Made by a program: the position numbers and the translations under genes
The notes under the pieces: model-generated
Told to the model about the DNA's origin: nothing
The model's input: the letters and a program-made list of their open reading frames with translations, nothing else
Database searches by the model: none
In this document: positions 1 through 12,726 of the stretch, piece by piece
How the letters are laid out: the number at the start of each line of letters is the position of its first letter
Position numbering within the stretch: position 1 is the first letter of the stretch
NCBI GenBank assembly: GCA_015680685.1
Contig: MNCI01027447.1
Span: forward strand, 536,047 to 600,046
DNA from: Gnetum montanum
Taxonomy: Eukaryota > Streptophyta > Gnetopsida > Gnetales > Gnetaceae
DNA: 64,000 bases
Direction: 5' to 3'

Positions 1-498
1 TAGCATTTAAGGATTTATTAGGCAAATTCGTGGTGGTTTATTTGGATGATATTACAATATTCTAAAAGAAAAAACAAGATCATATTAATCATCTCCAAAA
101 AGTTTTCAACAGATGTCATGAGTTTGGTATTTCATTAAATCCTAAGAAGTGTATCTTCGAGGTTAAATCTAGAAGCTTATTAGGCCATGTGATATGTCAA
201 GAAGGAATTGCCATAGATAATTCCCGAATCCAAGTAGTACAGAATATTGAACATCCTACAAGTAAGAAATCTCTTAGATCTTTCTTTGAGAAGATAAACT
301 TTGTGAAAAAGTTCATCCCCGGGTTTATTGAAATTACCAAACCGTTGATGCATATGCTAAAAAAGGATGTCCAAGTAGAAAAAACACCAGAATCAGAGAA
401 AGCTTTATCAGAAATAAAAAATGCTATTCAAAAGGCTCCATATTTGATGAAGTCTAGGCTAAAAGAAGATTTTTGGTTATATTCTTTTGCTTTGAATG
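1..498 (+). pseudogene. Ty3/gypsy RT / RNase H start fragment, low-GC family
   Basis: The fragment begins inside reverse transcriptase at the catalytic box (YLDD at about 41-52, the gypsy YVDD motif), followed by the usual thumb pattern (LNPKKCIFEV, LLGHVI) and the connection toward RNase H (KPLMHMLKK). A stop codon lies just after the catalytic box, so it is not translatable as one unit. AT- and Lys-rich composition resembles element O at 12.7-13.9 kb and may come from the same family; that link is inference. It ends abruptly near 498, where antiparallel Athila sequence begins without LTR or duplication, so the junction looks like a rearrangement or deletion, not a clean insertion. Confidence 0.8.
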
Positions 499-2660
499 AT
501 TGGACGAAATGATGAGTGTCCCAAAACAATGTAGGCCAATAATATCCTGCAAGTAAGATTTTAATGGTTGTTTGTCTCCCAGCATAATGATCCCCACAAG
601 GGCCTTCATGAGCATCTTGGAGAACTTGTAATTGATCTACATCGGGAACACACCATCGAACCAAGCCATCGGGACATACCTTATAAAGGTGTTCGTTGAT
701 TTCCATAAAATACTTGGCTCGATGAAGAAACTATTTTTTCTTTTTAATGTCTAACTCTTATGGTGTTTATTGCGTAAGGAGATAGGTAAGAATGCTACTA
801 TACCAATTTGTTTCCATGGTTAATTGATCATTTACTACTCCTAAAAAGAGGTATTCATCAGGAAAGCAATTAGAAAGTGGATATTCATCCTCTTTGTTGT
901 CCCATCTTAACTAAGATAAATGATCAGCAACAACGTTCTTGGTGCCTTTACGATCAATCATTGTAAGATCGAACTCTTGTAAGATTATGAGCCATCATAT
1001 GATGCGAGGGCTCACTATTAGTTTAGTCAGTAGGAACCAAATTACACTATGATCTGTGTGTATAAATACCTTATAGCCCAATACAAAGTGCTTGAACTTA
1101 TCTAGTGCAAACACCACAACCATTAATTCCTTTTCCGTTGTGGTGTAATTAAGTTGTGCACTAGCAATACTTCGACTTGCACAATGAATGTAATAGGGTC
1201 ATTTCTGGTTATCTAACTATGTAAGTATAACTCCTAAAGTAAAGTTAGATGCATCAATCATTATATGGAAGGGTCTAGAGTAGTCAAGAGCTTGTAGAAT
1301 AGGTGTTTCTACAATCTTTTGTTTTAAAGTTTGAAAAGCTAACTCACATTCTCTAGTCCATTCGAAAGGTACGCCCTTTTTCGTTAGTTCAACCAATGGT
1401 TTTGCAACCTTAAAAAATTCTCTATGAATCTCCTATAATAGCCAGTGTGTCTAAGGAATGATCGAATGTCTTTTACAGTTTCAGGTTGGTGCATGATTCC
1501 TTGGATGACTTTAATCTTTTCAGGGTCTACCTTTATCCCTGTTTGTGAAATCTTATGCCCTAATACTATGCCTTCTTGGACCATTAAATGGCTTTTTTGC
1601 CAGTTAAGCCTTAATTTTTTTTCAACACATTATTTTAGTACTTGCTCTAATTGGTACAATGCTTGATCAAAGTTTGCTTCGTAGGTGGAGAAATCATCCA
1701 TGAAGACTTCTACACCATTCCCTATTTATTGCTAAAAGATACTTAGAACGAAACATTGAAATGTTGCAAGAGCATTACACAAGCCAAACGACATCTGTTT
1801 GTATGCAAATGTCCCCCAAGGACTTGTGAATGTGGTCTTGGCTTAGTCTTCTGATGCTATTAGGATTTGGTTGTATCCACTGTATCCATCCAGAAAACTA
1901 TAGTAGCGATGCCCTACAATGGTTTCTAAGACTTGGTTGACGAATGATAATGGAAAGTGGTCTTTAAATGTTACCATGTTTAATAGCCTAAAGTCTATAC
2001 AAACCCTCCATTTACCTCCCTTTTTGTTCACAATAACTAATGGACTAACCCATTTGCTATCAACATTGGGGTAGATGAACCTAGCTTTTAGAAGCTGTTC
2101 AATTTCTTCTTTAACCACTTGCTTCAACTTTGGATTCAAACGCCTCTACGGTTGTCATCAAGGCTTCATGGAGTGGTTAGTGTAAATCCTATGTTGGCAT
2201 ATCCTAGGGTCTATTCTAGTTAATTTGGGATATGACCAAGTGAAGGATTTTGACCATTTGTTCACCATTTTCAGCAGTCTCTCTTTTTGTTGAGGAGTGA
2301 GCCTAGCATTAATAATGACTAATTTTCCATTTTTGAGAAATGTGTACTCCATACCGATGGGAAATGGTTTTAACTCTAGGGGCTCTTGCTTGAAGTTGTT
2401 AAGAATTTCCAACTTCCCCTAGTTGATATTTTTAATGTTGAGACTTGGAAGTTGGTGATGGACTTGCTCTAATGTGTCTATGCTATCGATGTAAGTGTAA
2501 GTCAAAACCTCAGTTGGTTCCATGCATATAGTTGAGTTGCTCTCTTGGTCAACTATCAACCACTGGGTGCCTACATGCATAGGATTTACAACAACCACAG
2601 TGGTCAACATGTAACATTGCCTACATGCAACCAGTGTGCATAAGTAACTAACATACAAAG
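499..2660 (-). pseudogene. Athila pol remnant (RT, RNase H, start of integrase) of E
   Basis: RT fingers and palm are readable at 2139-1843 (KWRVCIDFRLLN, FLDGYSGYNQ). The catalytic segment around 1690-1710 is the Athila-style MDDF variant. The thumb lies at 1584-1384 (MVQEGIVLGHKIS), RNase H at about 1350-1000, and the H2C2 zinc-binding part of integrase at 706-499 (HEGPCGDHYAGR, GYYWP). The upstream stretch 2660-2150 corresponds to the protease-RT linker, also present in C. Several frame changes and stops break it. Lineage is assigned from the MDDF catalytic box and the Asp primer site. Confidence 0.8.
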
Positions 2661-2879
2661 ATGCCTATATGCAACAACCACTGTGGTGGGATTCCACTTG
2701 GATAATACATCAAAGGTTGGTGGAACTATCTTAGGTTACCATGGGGATAAGGTAACCTTTGGGATGTTTTCCATCTGTTCAATCGTGGGTTTAGTGCATA
2801 CACCCATGACTCCTATAGATGTGAGATTACAGAGCAACATCTCTTAGGATGGTTATATTGGAATATCTCACATCCATCA

Positions 2880-4325
2880 TCATTGTCTATATCCAAATCC
2901 AAAACCTCTTCGATGATGGCAACTTTGCCCTTACCTTTGTTACGTGCATATTCATCTTCTTTCTTTTTTCTCCTTTCTCAGTCACTACCTAGTTCCCTAG
3001 ACTCCTCTACTATTTTGAAAATGGTTTGAAATATATTATCTAGGGAGTCCCACATTTGGTCCACCTTTGCTGATACTTTCGATGCAAGTTTTTAAATGGG
3101 TAGGGTTTTCCTATTCACCATCTCTTCAAGTGGTGACTCTTCTTCATCCTCACAAAATCTAACTCCCTTCTTTTAGAGGGAAGGATCTCAATTGTATTCT
3201 TCCATACTCTCTCATTTTCTTAACTCATCTTCCTCTTTTGCAACTTGCTCCAACAATCTTTGTACTTGATGGGTCCTAAGCTTAGATAGCCTTACTTGGA
3301 CATAAGTTCCAAGGGTTCTTCATGTTTCGTGCCTAAGCCCATCTATAAGATGGCATAGTTGTTCCCTTTGCGAGTAACCATGGCCCAAGCAACAATGTAA
3401 TAGTGCATAATATTGGCCCATGAAAGCATCCAAGGGTTCATATCCTCCTTGTTTCCATCCTTGGATTTGCTTTCGCAAGTTGGACACTCGGGAGTACATT
3501 TGATACTTATCATTGAACAAGTCTAACATGGTACTCCATCGACGAATGGATTCTAGTTCTAAGGATCGGTACTAGCTTTCCACATCCTTGATTAGTGTCC
3601 ATGGAAACAACTTGAATTTTTGCCACTCGTTTTCTATGTTTTGCAAGGCACATGCATCATGAAATACTTCCAAATGATTTTGAGGATCAACATTGTATCC
3701 CCCTTCGAATTGTGGGATATTGTTCATGTCCAATCTTTTGATCCTACTATCTTTTTGGTGACTTGTTGGGATTCTAATAACATCAGTTATATCTAACATA
3801 CTTTGGATAGCGAGTAGAGGTTCATCATGATTGTACTATCTATGGCATCTATGATGCCTATGTTGTTTCCTACTCTCACTTCTTTCATGATGAGTTTCTC
3901 TAGAATGCCCTCATTCCCTTTCTTGGCTGCTTTGTCTATGATTCTTGTTTCACTTACCATTATCCTCAGGGTCTTTTTCCTTGCGATTGCATCCAGATCC
4001 TGAAGGAGAGGGTGAAAGAGATGATGAAGGTGAAGAAAAAGAGGACCGTCATCATGATGGTGCTTTCTTCCTTCTCTTCGGTGGTTGTGGCCTCGATCGT
4101 GGTAATGATTAGAATGTCCATCTTTGTCATGTGTTCATGTTCCTTTTTCAGACCCTTTGTTTTCATTGATACCAGAATCTAGGTTATGGATAGTTGAGTA
4201 AAGATTTTGATACACCATCCCTTGACCAAAGTCAACAGGAGGAACACCATTGTGTGGGAGACCCCCTAAGGCAGGTCCACCACCCTCATTTTGACTTATG
4301 ACATGTGGGACATTTAGAGACAACT
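2880..4325 (-). pseudogene. Athila gag remnant of E
   Basis: Gag is recognised by alignment with copy C (54000-55340): a charged N-terminal region at 4323-3966, the capsid segment at 3799-3320 (QFEGGYN, FHDACALQNIE, MLDLFNDKYQMYS, LHCCLGHGYSQREQL), and a Lys/Glu-rich tail at about 3200-2880. Capsid would coat the RNA in the cytoplasmic particle. The frame is broken at least at about 3560 and 3310. No zinc knuckle was found in the readable part. Confidence 0.75.
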
Positions 4326-4802
4326 TCTCCTTGATGGACTCATGATGTCTATCCTATTGTAGATCCCTTTGATGTTGTCCCTTTGTGGGTCGATACTCTC
4401 TTGAGTCATGATCATGCACAACATACCAATTCATGTGAGATCACGAAGGAGCATGCCCAGGACTGAGTAATCTAGAGGTAACACTATGTTACCTTCTAAA
4501 CTACGCCAACACAATTGTTCATCCTAGTGGAGGATAAAGGTAAAGTCTAGTATATACTCATTAAGATGAACATATACCATGTGAAACTGTTGAGGGACTG
4601 GCAGATTATCATGTGTACTACACCTCCGATTGTTCCTTGTATCGAACCTAGGCGGTGGAACACTCTCGTAAGAAGAAGGAGACATAATTGTCTATTCAGT
4701 GTGCAATACTTTTCATTTCACTAATTGTAAGATAACCAACCCTAAGGTTCATTTCAACGATGTGAAGATTTCCTAAGTTCTAGCTAGCGCACAAACAACA
4801 AA
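4326..4802 (-). other. Athila E leader between primer site and gag
   Basis: Untranslated leader, equivalent to 53387-54000 of copy C (shared stretches include the initiator-like ATGTCTCC at about 4684). Only stop-broken N-terminal gag codons are seen; no separate gene. Confidence 0.5.
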
Positions 4803-4821
4803 GTCCTCGACAACAGCGCCA
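4803..4821 (-). other. Primer-binding site of E, tRNA-Asp
   Basis: On the minus strand, TGGCGCTGTTGTCGAGGAC lies one base after the LTR end. It matches the complement of the 3' end of plant tRNA-Asp (TGGCGCCGTTGCCGGGGAT) at most positions. An Asp primer fits the Athila lineage. Confidence 0.8.
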
Positions 4822-4822
4822 A

Positions 4823-5669
4823 TGATGAGTAGCGAGGTATCCCTACACTCAACCATATGAATATGAGCATACATGCACAATCCAGTCAAATTCAAAGGAC
4901 TAAGTGCTTATGCGCCTTTATAGAACTCAGATGAGTTAGTCAATTGTTGTCTTTCCAAGCTTACTTGTATAGTGTGATTGTATGGTTAAGTAAACTTGAG
5001 TTATATGATTTTAATATATTTTTATGTTTTATGTCCTAGTGCTATAAAGGGAGAAGTGAACTAATTAAGTAACCAATTTAATTTAACTAATCAACTATGC
5101 TCTAACTAGTCCTAACACTAGCATTCGTTCCCATTTTCTGTACACATCCTAAACTAGTGCAACACTACTGGGATTACCAAATGCTAATTGTTACTAGGTT
5201 ACCAAGTGTTCCATCCATGCTCAAAGTGGTTGTACTGAGTGTGCTTACTTGGGGGAGTTAACAAGGAGAGAGAGAGAACATTGATTAACTAAGGAAAGAA
5301 TTAAATAACTGTAAATAACATTAAATAAGAAATTCTAAATACTTCAAGGTTTATCACAAAGTTTGTTTTTATTTCCGGTCACAAGGTGTGCTTAGGTACA
5401 CAATGCTCGAATAAAGATCCGTTTGCTTTATGACTCCTACTGCAGGCACTCAGAAATAATTTTAACTCTGAGAAGGGAAAAAGGTAAGAGTTCAAGTAAG
5501 GGACTAAGACTAATTAACCAACTATTGCCAAACCAAGTGTGCCCACCTCTTATTTATAGGCAACAAGACAAGCCCTGATATCGGATGTCTGATATCGCTT
5601 GGAAGGCTCCAATATCATGTACGCAATATCGTAGATGTGATATTGTGGCCTCAATATTACGGCTCATCA
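4823..5669 (-). repeat. 5' LTR of Athila E
   Basis: About 847 bp bounded by 6-bp inverted ends (TGATGA...TCATCA). The U3 is rich in GATATC/ATATCG words (5575-5650) and has a TATA-like CCTATAAATAAG reading on the minus strand at about 5548-5560. It aligns with the C LTR at 52541-53366. Confidence 0.85.
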
Positions 5670-8105
5670 GAAAGAAAAATAATTCTCCTCACAACTCTCA
5701 TATGATAAAGAAGGAAATACTATTTGATTTTTTGCACATGAATTTTGTCGGGCCAATGCCCACTATCTCAATAGAAGGGGCAAATTCTTTCATGATCATA
5801 GTAGATGACTACTCAAGATGTACTTAGACATATAATTTGAAGCCAAAGGATGAGGACATTAAATATTTTGAAACTTTTCAAAAACTACTTGAAAATTCCA
5901 TGAATGTTAAGATTAAGGTCATCAGATTAGACAAAGGAGGTGAATTCATAAATAAAAAATTTAACAAGTTCTATAAAGAAAATGGTATCTTTCATTAGAT
6001 CACATGTGGATATAGCCCGCAATCAAATAGAGTAGTTGAGAGAATGAATAGAACAATAAAAGACATGATAAGTGCTTACTAAAGCATGCCTAACTACCTA
6101 ACCAATATTGGAGTACATTCGTCATAACTACTTGTTACATATCTAATCAAATCATCACCAAAAGTAATGAAGAAAGATCTCCATATGAAGTTCTATACAA
6201 TAAAATTCTAACCTAAGTCATATGTGAATATTCAGATATCATTGCTATGTAAAGATCTTAAAGTAATTCCTTCACAAACTTGAGGAGAGAGGAAAGAAAT
6301 GCATCTTTCTTAGTTATGATTTTTACACCAATGCATACAAGTGCTATGATCCAATAAATTAGAAATGGCATGTTTCAAGAGATGTTATATTTGATGAGAA
6401 AAAAATTGGTATAAGTGAGTTTTTTCAAACAGAAAGAAAAATCAAACACATTAAAGTTCAAAACCATGGGTTCAAAGAGACCATCCTCACACTTAAATGC
6501 TAGATACAAATTTTGAAAGAAGAAATGCAATACCTCACAATGTTACAAATATGAAATATTTACCAGTCCCAATGAACCAACTCATCTCTATGAAGCCATG
6601 AAATTAAAAGTTTGGAAAGAAGTCATGGATAAAGTATACAATGCCATCTTAAGAAATAACACATAGGAATTAGTGGATAATTCAAAAGATAAGAAGATTA
6701 TTGATTACAAATGGCTATATAAAACAAAGTACAATGAGAAAGGAGAAGGCATAACACATAAAAAAAGACTTGTGATAAGAGGATTCAAACAAAAGAAACA
6801 AATTGATTATGAAGAAATATTTACACTAGTGGCTAGATTTGAAACCATAAAGTTGATTCTCAGCATTTGTAAATGGATACATCAAAGAAGAAGTATATAT
6901 CTACCAAAAAAAAGGTTATGTTATTAAAGGAAAAGAGGAGAAAGTGTGCAAACTTAACAAAATTCTATATGGTCAAAAGCAAGCACCTAGGGCATGGTTC
7001 TAGAGAATTAATGACTAGCTCACCAAAAATAATTATCAAAATTGCATGTTTGAATCAACACTATATTTTAGGAAGGAAGGAGATTAATTCGTCATCATAT
7101 CACTATATGTAGATGATATTATCTTTATTGCCACTAATAAAAGGGTAGTAGAAGGTTTCAAGAATGACATGAAAACTAAATTTGAAATGAAGGACCTTGG
7201 AAAACTCAAATACTTCCTAGGAATTGAAGTGAACTAAGATGAGGATGAAATGAATATTCATCAAACCAAATATACAAATTTCATCATTTAAAAATTCAAT
7301 CTAAGGAATAAGATGCCAACCAGTATTCCTTTGCCATACAATTTCAAGTTAAATAACAAAGATACAACTCCTCTCATAGATGCAACTATGTATACACTCA
7401 TGATTGGATCACTCTGGTTTCTTTACCACACCATACTAGATTTAGAATATGCAACATCATACTTATCTAGATTCATGCAAGAGCTAGGACAATATCACAT
7501 GCAAGAACTTGTGCATCTTCTCAAATATGTAATAGGAACTTGCAAATTTTGGATTCAATTAAGCAAAGGAGATAATAAGCTTCATGCATATTTAGATGCT
7601 AATTGGGTAGAAGATAATGATGATAGAAAATCCATATCAACAACTCTCATCATGCATGGAAAAAATTCCAATATATTAGAAATTAAAGAAACAATCATTT
7701 ATTAGCTTATCTACTTGTGAAGTAGAATTTATCTCCATGACTGAATGCCTCCAACACATACTCTAGCTAAATAAACTTCTCTCACACTTGGTATTTGAAG
7801 TTCATCTCCCTACAAATTTGTATTGTGACAAGCTAACAGCTACCCAACTATCCTAGGACTATGTGCATCACAAAGGGTTCAAACACATTGACATCAAATA
7901 CTATTTCATTAAACAAGAAGTGAAAGAAAGAACTATCAAACCCATTCACATTAGTTCAAAATAACAACTTGCTGACTTACTAATAAAAAATCTTTTATCC
8001 CATAGGATCAAGTGCCTCAGTGAATCTATAGGAATTTAGAGCATGATAAAGAAAGAAGAAAACAAAGATGAATAAAGAAGATTTCCTTCCACTCTAAGGA
8101 GGGAT
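5670..8105 (+). pseudogene. Ty1/copia pol remnant D (integrase, RT, RNase H)
   Basis: Order is integrase-RT-RNase H, the copia order. Integrase core: FLHMNFVGPMP and IIVDDYSR (5725-5820), RLDKGGEF (5925-5945) and SPQSN...VERMNRTIKDM (6013-6070). RT: DYKWLYKTKYNEKGEG and RGFKQ (6700-6795), catalytic LYVDDI (7110-7125), then MKDLGKLKYFLGIEV. RNase H: LDANW (7590) and a C-terminal HIDIKYYFI segment (7885-7910). At least ten stops or shifts interrupt it. Gag, protease and the 5' LTR are absent; the left edge abuts the Athila E LTR at 5669/5670. Confidence 0.8.
8095..8105 (+). other. Polypurine tract of copia D
   Basis: CTAAGGAGGGAT lies immediately before TGTTGATTTTTAG, as expected for second-strand priming next to the 3' LTR. 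Confidence 0.6.
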
Positions 8106-8525
8106 TGTTGATTTTTAGAGTAAAAGATAATAATTTATTATTTTTATAAGATTTTATTTCAATAAAATATAAGAAATTTTTTGATTTATGGTAAGTTGTA
8201 ATATCATTTTGGCGCTAATCCATTTATATACTTAATTTTTAGGGTTATCTTATCATTGGGGCTAGATTGCGTTATTTTTAGTATAATTTGCCCCACTTGT
8301 CACATATATCTATCCAAGGCATTTCTTGGAAATTTATATCATGGAGTCATCAATGTAATCTTAGCAAGAATTTTACTTTTTTATCATCAATTCTTCAATA
8401 TCATTCATCATTATTTACTCAATCTTGGAAGTTGATTAGTAAAAATTATGTGGAATTCACTATTTTGGAACATTTTTTACTGATTCTAGATTTATTTGAA
8501 AGCTAGAGCAAGTGGTTGCATGCAG
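8106..8525 (+). repeat. Probable 3' LTR of copia D (right end uncertain)
   Basis: Starts TGTTGA right after the polypurine tract and has a TATA-like TTTATATACTTAA at about 8224. The distal end cannot be set without the missing 5' partner; 8525 is a guess. Confidence 0.4.
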
Positions 8526-9479
8526 TTAAAATTTCATTTTAATATCTATTTAAATTTTTGAGGTATTCACTATGAGATTTGACATACATTTTAAGTCCTA
8601 AAATTTAACCATAATGAATGATGGCCAATGATAGGATTATTTCTCCCTCATCTCATAATGGTTTGATGTAATTCAAGATTTATTTGAAAGATAATATCTT
8701 TCAAAAGGTGTAGCTAAAAGTTTAGCATCCAAAACACAAAAAATTTGGAGTTATCATCTCTTAAATTAGCACTACTAGAATTATTGTAATTTTGATAGGT
8801 TGAGAAGAAGATAACATAACTGTAGCTTTTGGATATCTTTTATAGTACTTCTTGTTTCCAAATTCTAGAGAAAATCCTAAGCTTTCTAAAATTAAAAATT
8901 TTATTATTTGATTCACTATGAAAATAAAATAAAAAATAAATTCTTTTACTACCTGAAATTCCTTCAATTACAATTATACATCTTAAGATTTCTAAGATAT
9001 ATTATGAGCCTTTTAAGGAAATGTTAAAGGAACTTCTTTAGACTATCATAATTTCAAACTCTATCCTCACTTTTAACTCCTTGAGAATTCTATTAGTCTC
9101 ATTGTCCTTATACTCTGGAGGAGTATTTAGAGCAATAACATCAAAGATGATGGAAATATATACATACATAGATTGGGATGGTGATATGATAGACAAACTG
9201 TTGGCACATTTTGGCCAATTCATGGAACAGGATTAGATGATTCAGAGTATTACTGTAAAGCAGGCTTCCATTTTCATGATGAGCTGAAAAGCCCTGTACT
9301 TCTGTAAGCTTCAACAGAAAACCACCATTTTCTATTAAAAGGATAAAAAAAATCACAGAGCTATGAATGCAACAGTGAATGTTACAAGGCAAGATGACGA
9401 TTCAAGGTCAAGCCAGGCAAAATATGCACAAAACATTGATCTAAAAGCCAACAGTGGAGATTAGAACTTTGAAGTATGA
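8526..9479. other. AT-rich stretch with no recognised gene
   Basis: Only short open frames without recognisable motifs. No primer site, LTR pair or RNA gene was found. Confidence 0.5.
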
Positions 9480-9726
9480 AAAGGGCATTTGACTGACCGA
9501 AGCATGTCAAACTTGCGCAGACCATATTTTCTAATAATGGTAGGAGGCTTATTTGTATCTGCGTCTGAAAATGCTTTCAACTTCCAAGCCACGCAAATTC
9601 TCCATGTGGAACGTTTGTTCAAACAGACTGAAAGTGCGCGGGACAATGCATCCTAAGCCATGCTGTAAAATCGTAGGCGCCATTGCCCAACTTTGGTGTC
9701 GATTGAAACACTTGTGCCACTGCCAT
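9480..9726 (-). pseudogene. Possible 5' exon of a plastid-targeted host gene
   Basis: From an ATG at 9726-9724 the minus strand reads MAVAQVFQSTPKLGN..., a Ser/Thr/Ala-rich, acid-poor start like a transit peptide, until a stop near 9621. A one-base shift gives an overlapping open frame to about 9480 (RICVAWKLKAFSDADTNKPP). The composition differs from the transposons around it. I do not recognise the protein and cannot show splice sites, so this may be chance. Confidence 0.25.
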
Positions 9727-9889
9727 GGATGATAATTGTTGGTCTTTGGAAATGGAAGGCTCTATAGTAGAGTCTGATACATATGCTGTTCATCTTTTCA
9801 ATTTCGACTTTGTCGATCATGTTATCGAGAGAGAGGTCGAGCTCAGCAGCTGCAATTTCCTACAACAAGATGTAGCCACAAATTCTTAG

Positions 9890-10740
<851 letters not shown>

Positions 10741-11215
10741 AAATAGAAATTACCAAACACAGCAACACCCAACGCCAACGCATTCGTCATCGTCATCACC
10801 AATCCATCAAGTGCGGCTACAGAGACACGAAGACATAGCAAAATAGGTGCACAATTGAATCAACAGAACCAGGAGATTATTTAGCCGATGCCGATGAATC
10901 AGGGTTACAGTTTATTCAGAAGAAACCGTCATCGTTGAAGACAAGTGCAAAACCCAAACGCATGGAATTGAAGTCACAAAATAAAATTTCAATTTCATAT
11001 GGTCCAGTGCATGCAACAATTTTATGGAGCACTTATTAAAGACCTAACATTAATTTAATTATCTCAAATGAATTACTAAAGCTTTATACACAGTGGGTAA
11101 TTAAAATCCTATATAATTAAAATAAAATGACAATTGTATGAAGCTCTTATAGTATGGAGATCTTGGATTTATTTTAAAAATTATTATATAGGCTGTTGCT
11201 TATAAAAGAAATATT
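10741..11215. other. No recognised gene; AT-rich flank of element O
   Basis: Nothing identifiable beyond short random open frames on both strands. It ends in a purine-rich AAAAGAAATAT next to the proposed O LTR start. Confidence 0.5.
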
Positions 11216-12597
11216 TGTAATATTTACACATGCTAATGTTAGCATGATTTTCTCCTAACTTCATGTATAAGTTACAACTTCCTAACTTGTTGGGCAAGTT
11301 ATAACTTCCTTACTTGGAAGAGAAGTTAGCCAAGATATTTTGGAATATCTAACTACCTATGAGACCCTATAAAAAGGCTTCAGGGATTAGAAGAAAAAGG
11401 TCTCACACTTTTGGGCTCACACTTGGGAACACACTTTGGGTCTTGGAGGAAGATTGAAAAGAAGACATTGTGAAAGATTACTTGTAAGATGACTTGCTAA
11501 AGACAACATTTTAGCCTCTTTTTCATAGTCCTGTGAGTTATGTTTATTTTTTTTATTTTTTTTAAATTTTTTAGCTAGTGGTTTAGATAGTATCATGCTT
11601 GGCAAGTAATTTTTGGATTTTTAGATTGTTCTTATTGTTCTTGTTGCATGATAGAAAATTTCTATTAAAATTTTTCCATAGAAGAGCTTGTGTTTGAAAG
11701 CATTAAGAGCATTTTAGTAGTGAATTTTATTATTGTGCAATGTATAAGAACCGCTATTGAGATTGTTGTAAGAGAGCCTCTGCATGTAGTCAAGTCATTA
11801 AAGATTCAATAGTCAAAAGGGTTTAGAAAATCTTTGGTATTTTGATAGGACCAGAATGGCTTCTTTTATCTTTAAAGTTTATCTCCGTGGTATTTCAATC
11901 AAAAATTGTCAAGTCTTTTGAAGGTTCTATTGAATGCAATTGTTGACATCCATTATTTAGTCAAAATAGAGTCTCGTACATGATAGTTTACACAACAATT
12001 TTTGGGTAGCATAGTAGGATTGTCTTGAAGAAATTGCTTATTTGAGCCTTGGAAGTTTGAAGAATTTGTAGTTATTGAATTCAGGATAGCTTTATTGTGA
12101 AGTTTTTACTCGTATCATTTTACCTTGTTTAAACATTTGAGATCTTTACAAAAATCTACTTTCTTTTTCTCTTCTTTCTATTTCCATTGAATCTCGCTCT
12201 ATTTCTAGTTTTTTTGTGGAACTATCTCTTTCTCTGGGGAAAATTAGAAGTAGATTCACAGAGTTGTGCTCAAATGTTTTTGCAAAATTTTAATTTTTTA
12301 CAAGTAGGTATTATAAGGACCACATAGACGAGGCAATTGAACAGAATAACAACTCCCAACAACTCACAGTACTTGGCAAAGTTGGCTAAATCTCTTTAAG
12401 ATAAGTCATTTATAGTTTTACACACAATCCAATCTTTTCATTTTTCACAACAGCACACTGCAACAACACACACACATACTCACATTAACTACTGAGTCTA
12501 TTTGGAGGTATCTGGGCCTTGGTGTTGCCAGAAGACCAGCAAGCACCTAAATCCTGTTCGAGGACACTCGTTGGCGATCGCGTCCCAAACGGTCACC
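11216..12597 (+). repeat. 5' LTR of element O
   Basis: Recognised because an inverted copy lies at 61489-62808. Both share a promoter block with CCCTATAAAAAGGCTTCA (11362-11385 here) followed by GTGAAAGATT.CTTGTAAGATGACT and a GTTATGTTTATTTTT tract. The proposed start TGTAATATTTACAC and the end just before the primer site are inferred. Confidence 0.7.
11369..11377 (+). promoter_or_regulatory. TATA box of the O LTR
   Basis: CTATAAAAAGG within the block conserved with the inverted LTR copy (there about 62565-62575, minus strand). Likely core promoter of the element. Confidence 0.6.
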
Positions 12598-12608
12598 AAA
12601 AGTTCTTT

Positions 12609-12626
12609 TGGTGCTAGAAGGAGGGC
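12609..12626 (+). other. Primer-binding site of O, primer tRNA not identified
   Basis: TGGTGCTAGAAGGAGGGC follows the LTR end. The same word, slightly changed, follows the 5' LTRs of A (15989) and B (47659-47676, minus). The TGG start and position are right for a primer site; I could not name the tRNA. Confidence 0.6.
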
Positions 12627-12726
12627 TGAAAATTTAGTGTCTAAGTTCATAAGCCTTATAATTTTAGCACATCAACCAGTCTTTGTTACTATAAAGGCTT
12701 AAGAAATTAAATACTATTTTCAGTTC

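Larger units (their letters stand above)
498..5669 (-). mobile_element. Athila-type Ty3/gypsy retrotransposon E, truncated in integrase
   Basis: Minus-strand element read from 5669 down: LTR (5669-4823), tRNA-Asp primer site, leader, gag, protease/linker, RT, RNase H and the zinc-binding start of integrase. It stops at about 498, equivalent to position 58677 in plus-strand copy C, so the rest of integrase, the long Athila 3' region and the 3' LTR are missing. C and E are clearly the same family along their shared length. Many stops and frameshifts: non-autonomous and old. Confidence 0.85.

Noticed and set aside
8761-9392. Short minus-strand frames in the AT-rich region right of copia D
   Set aside because: No recognisable domain, no splice context, and composition typical of random AT-rich DNA.
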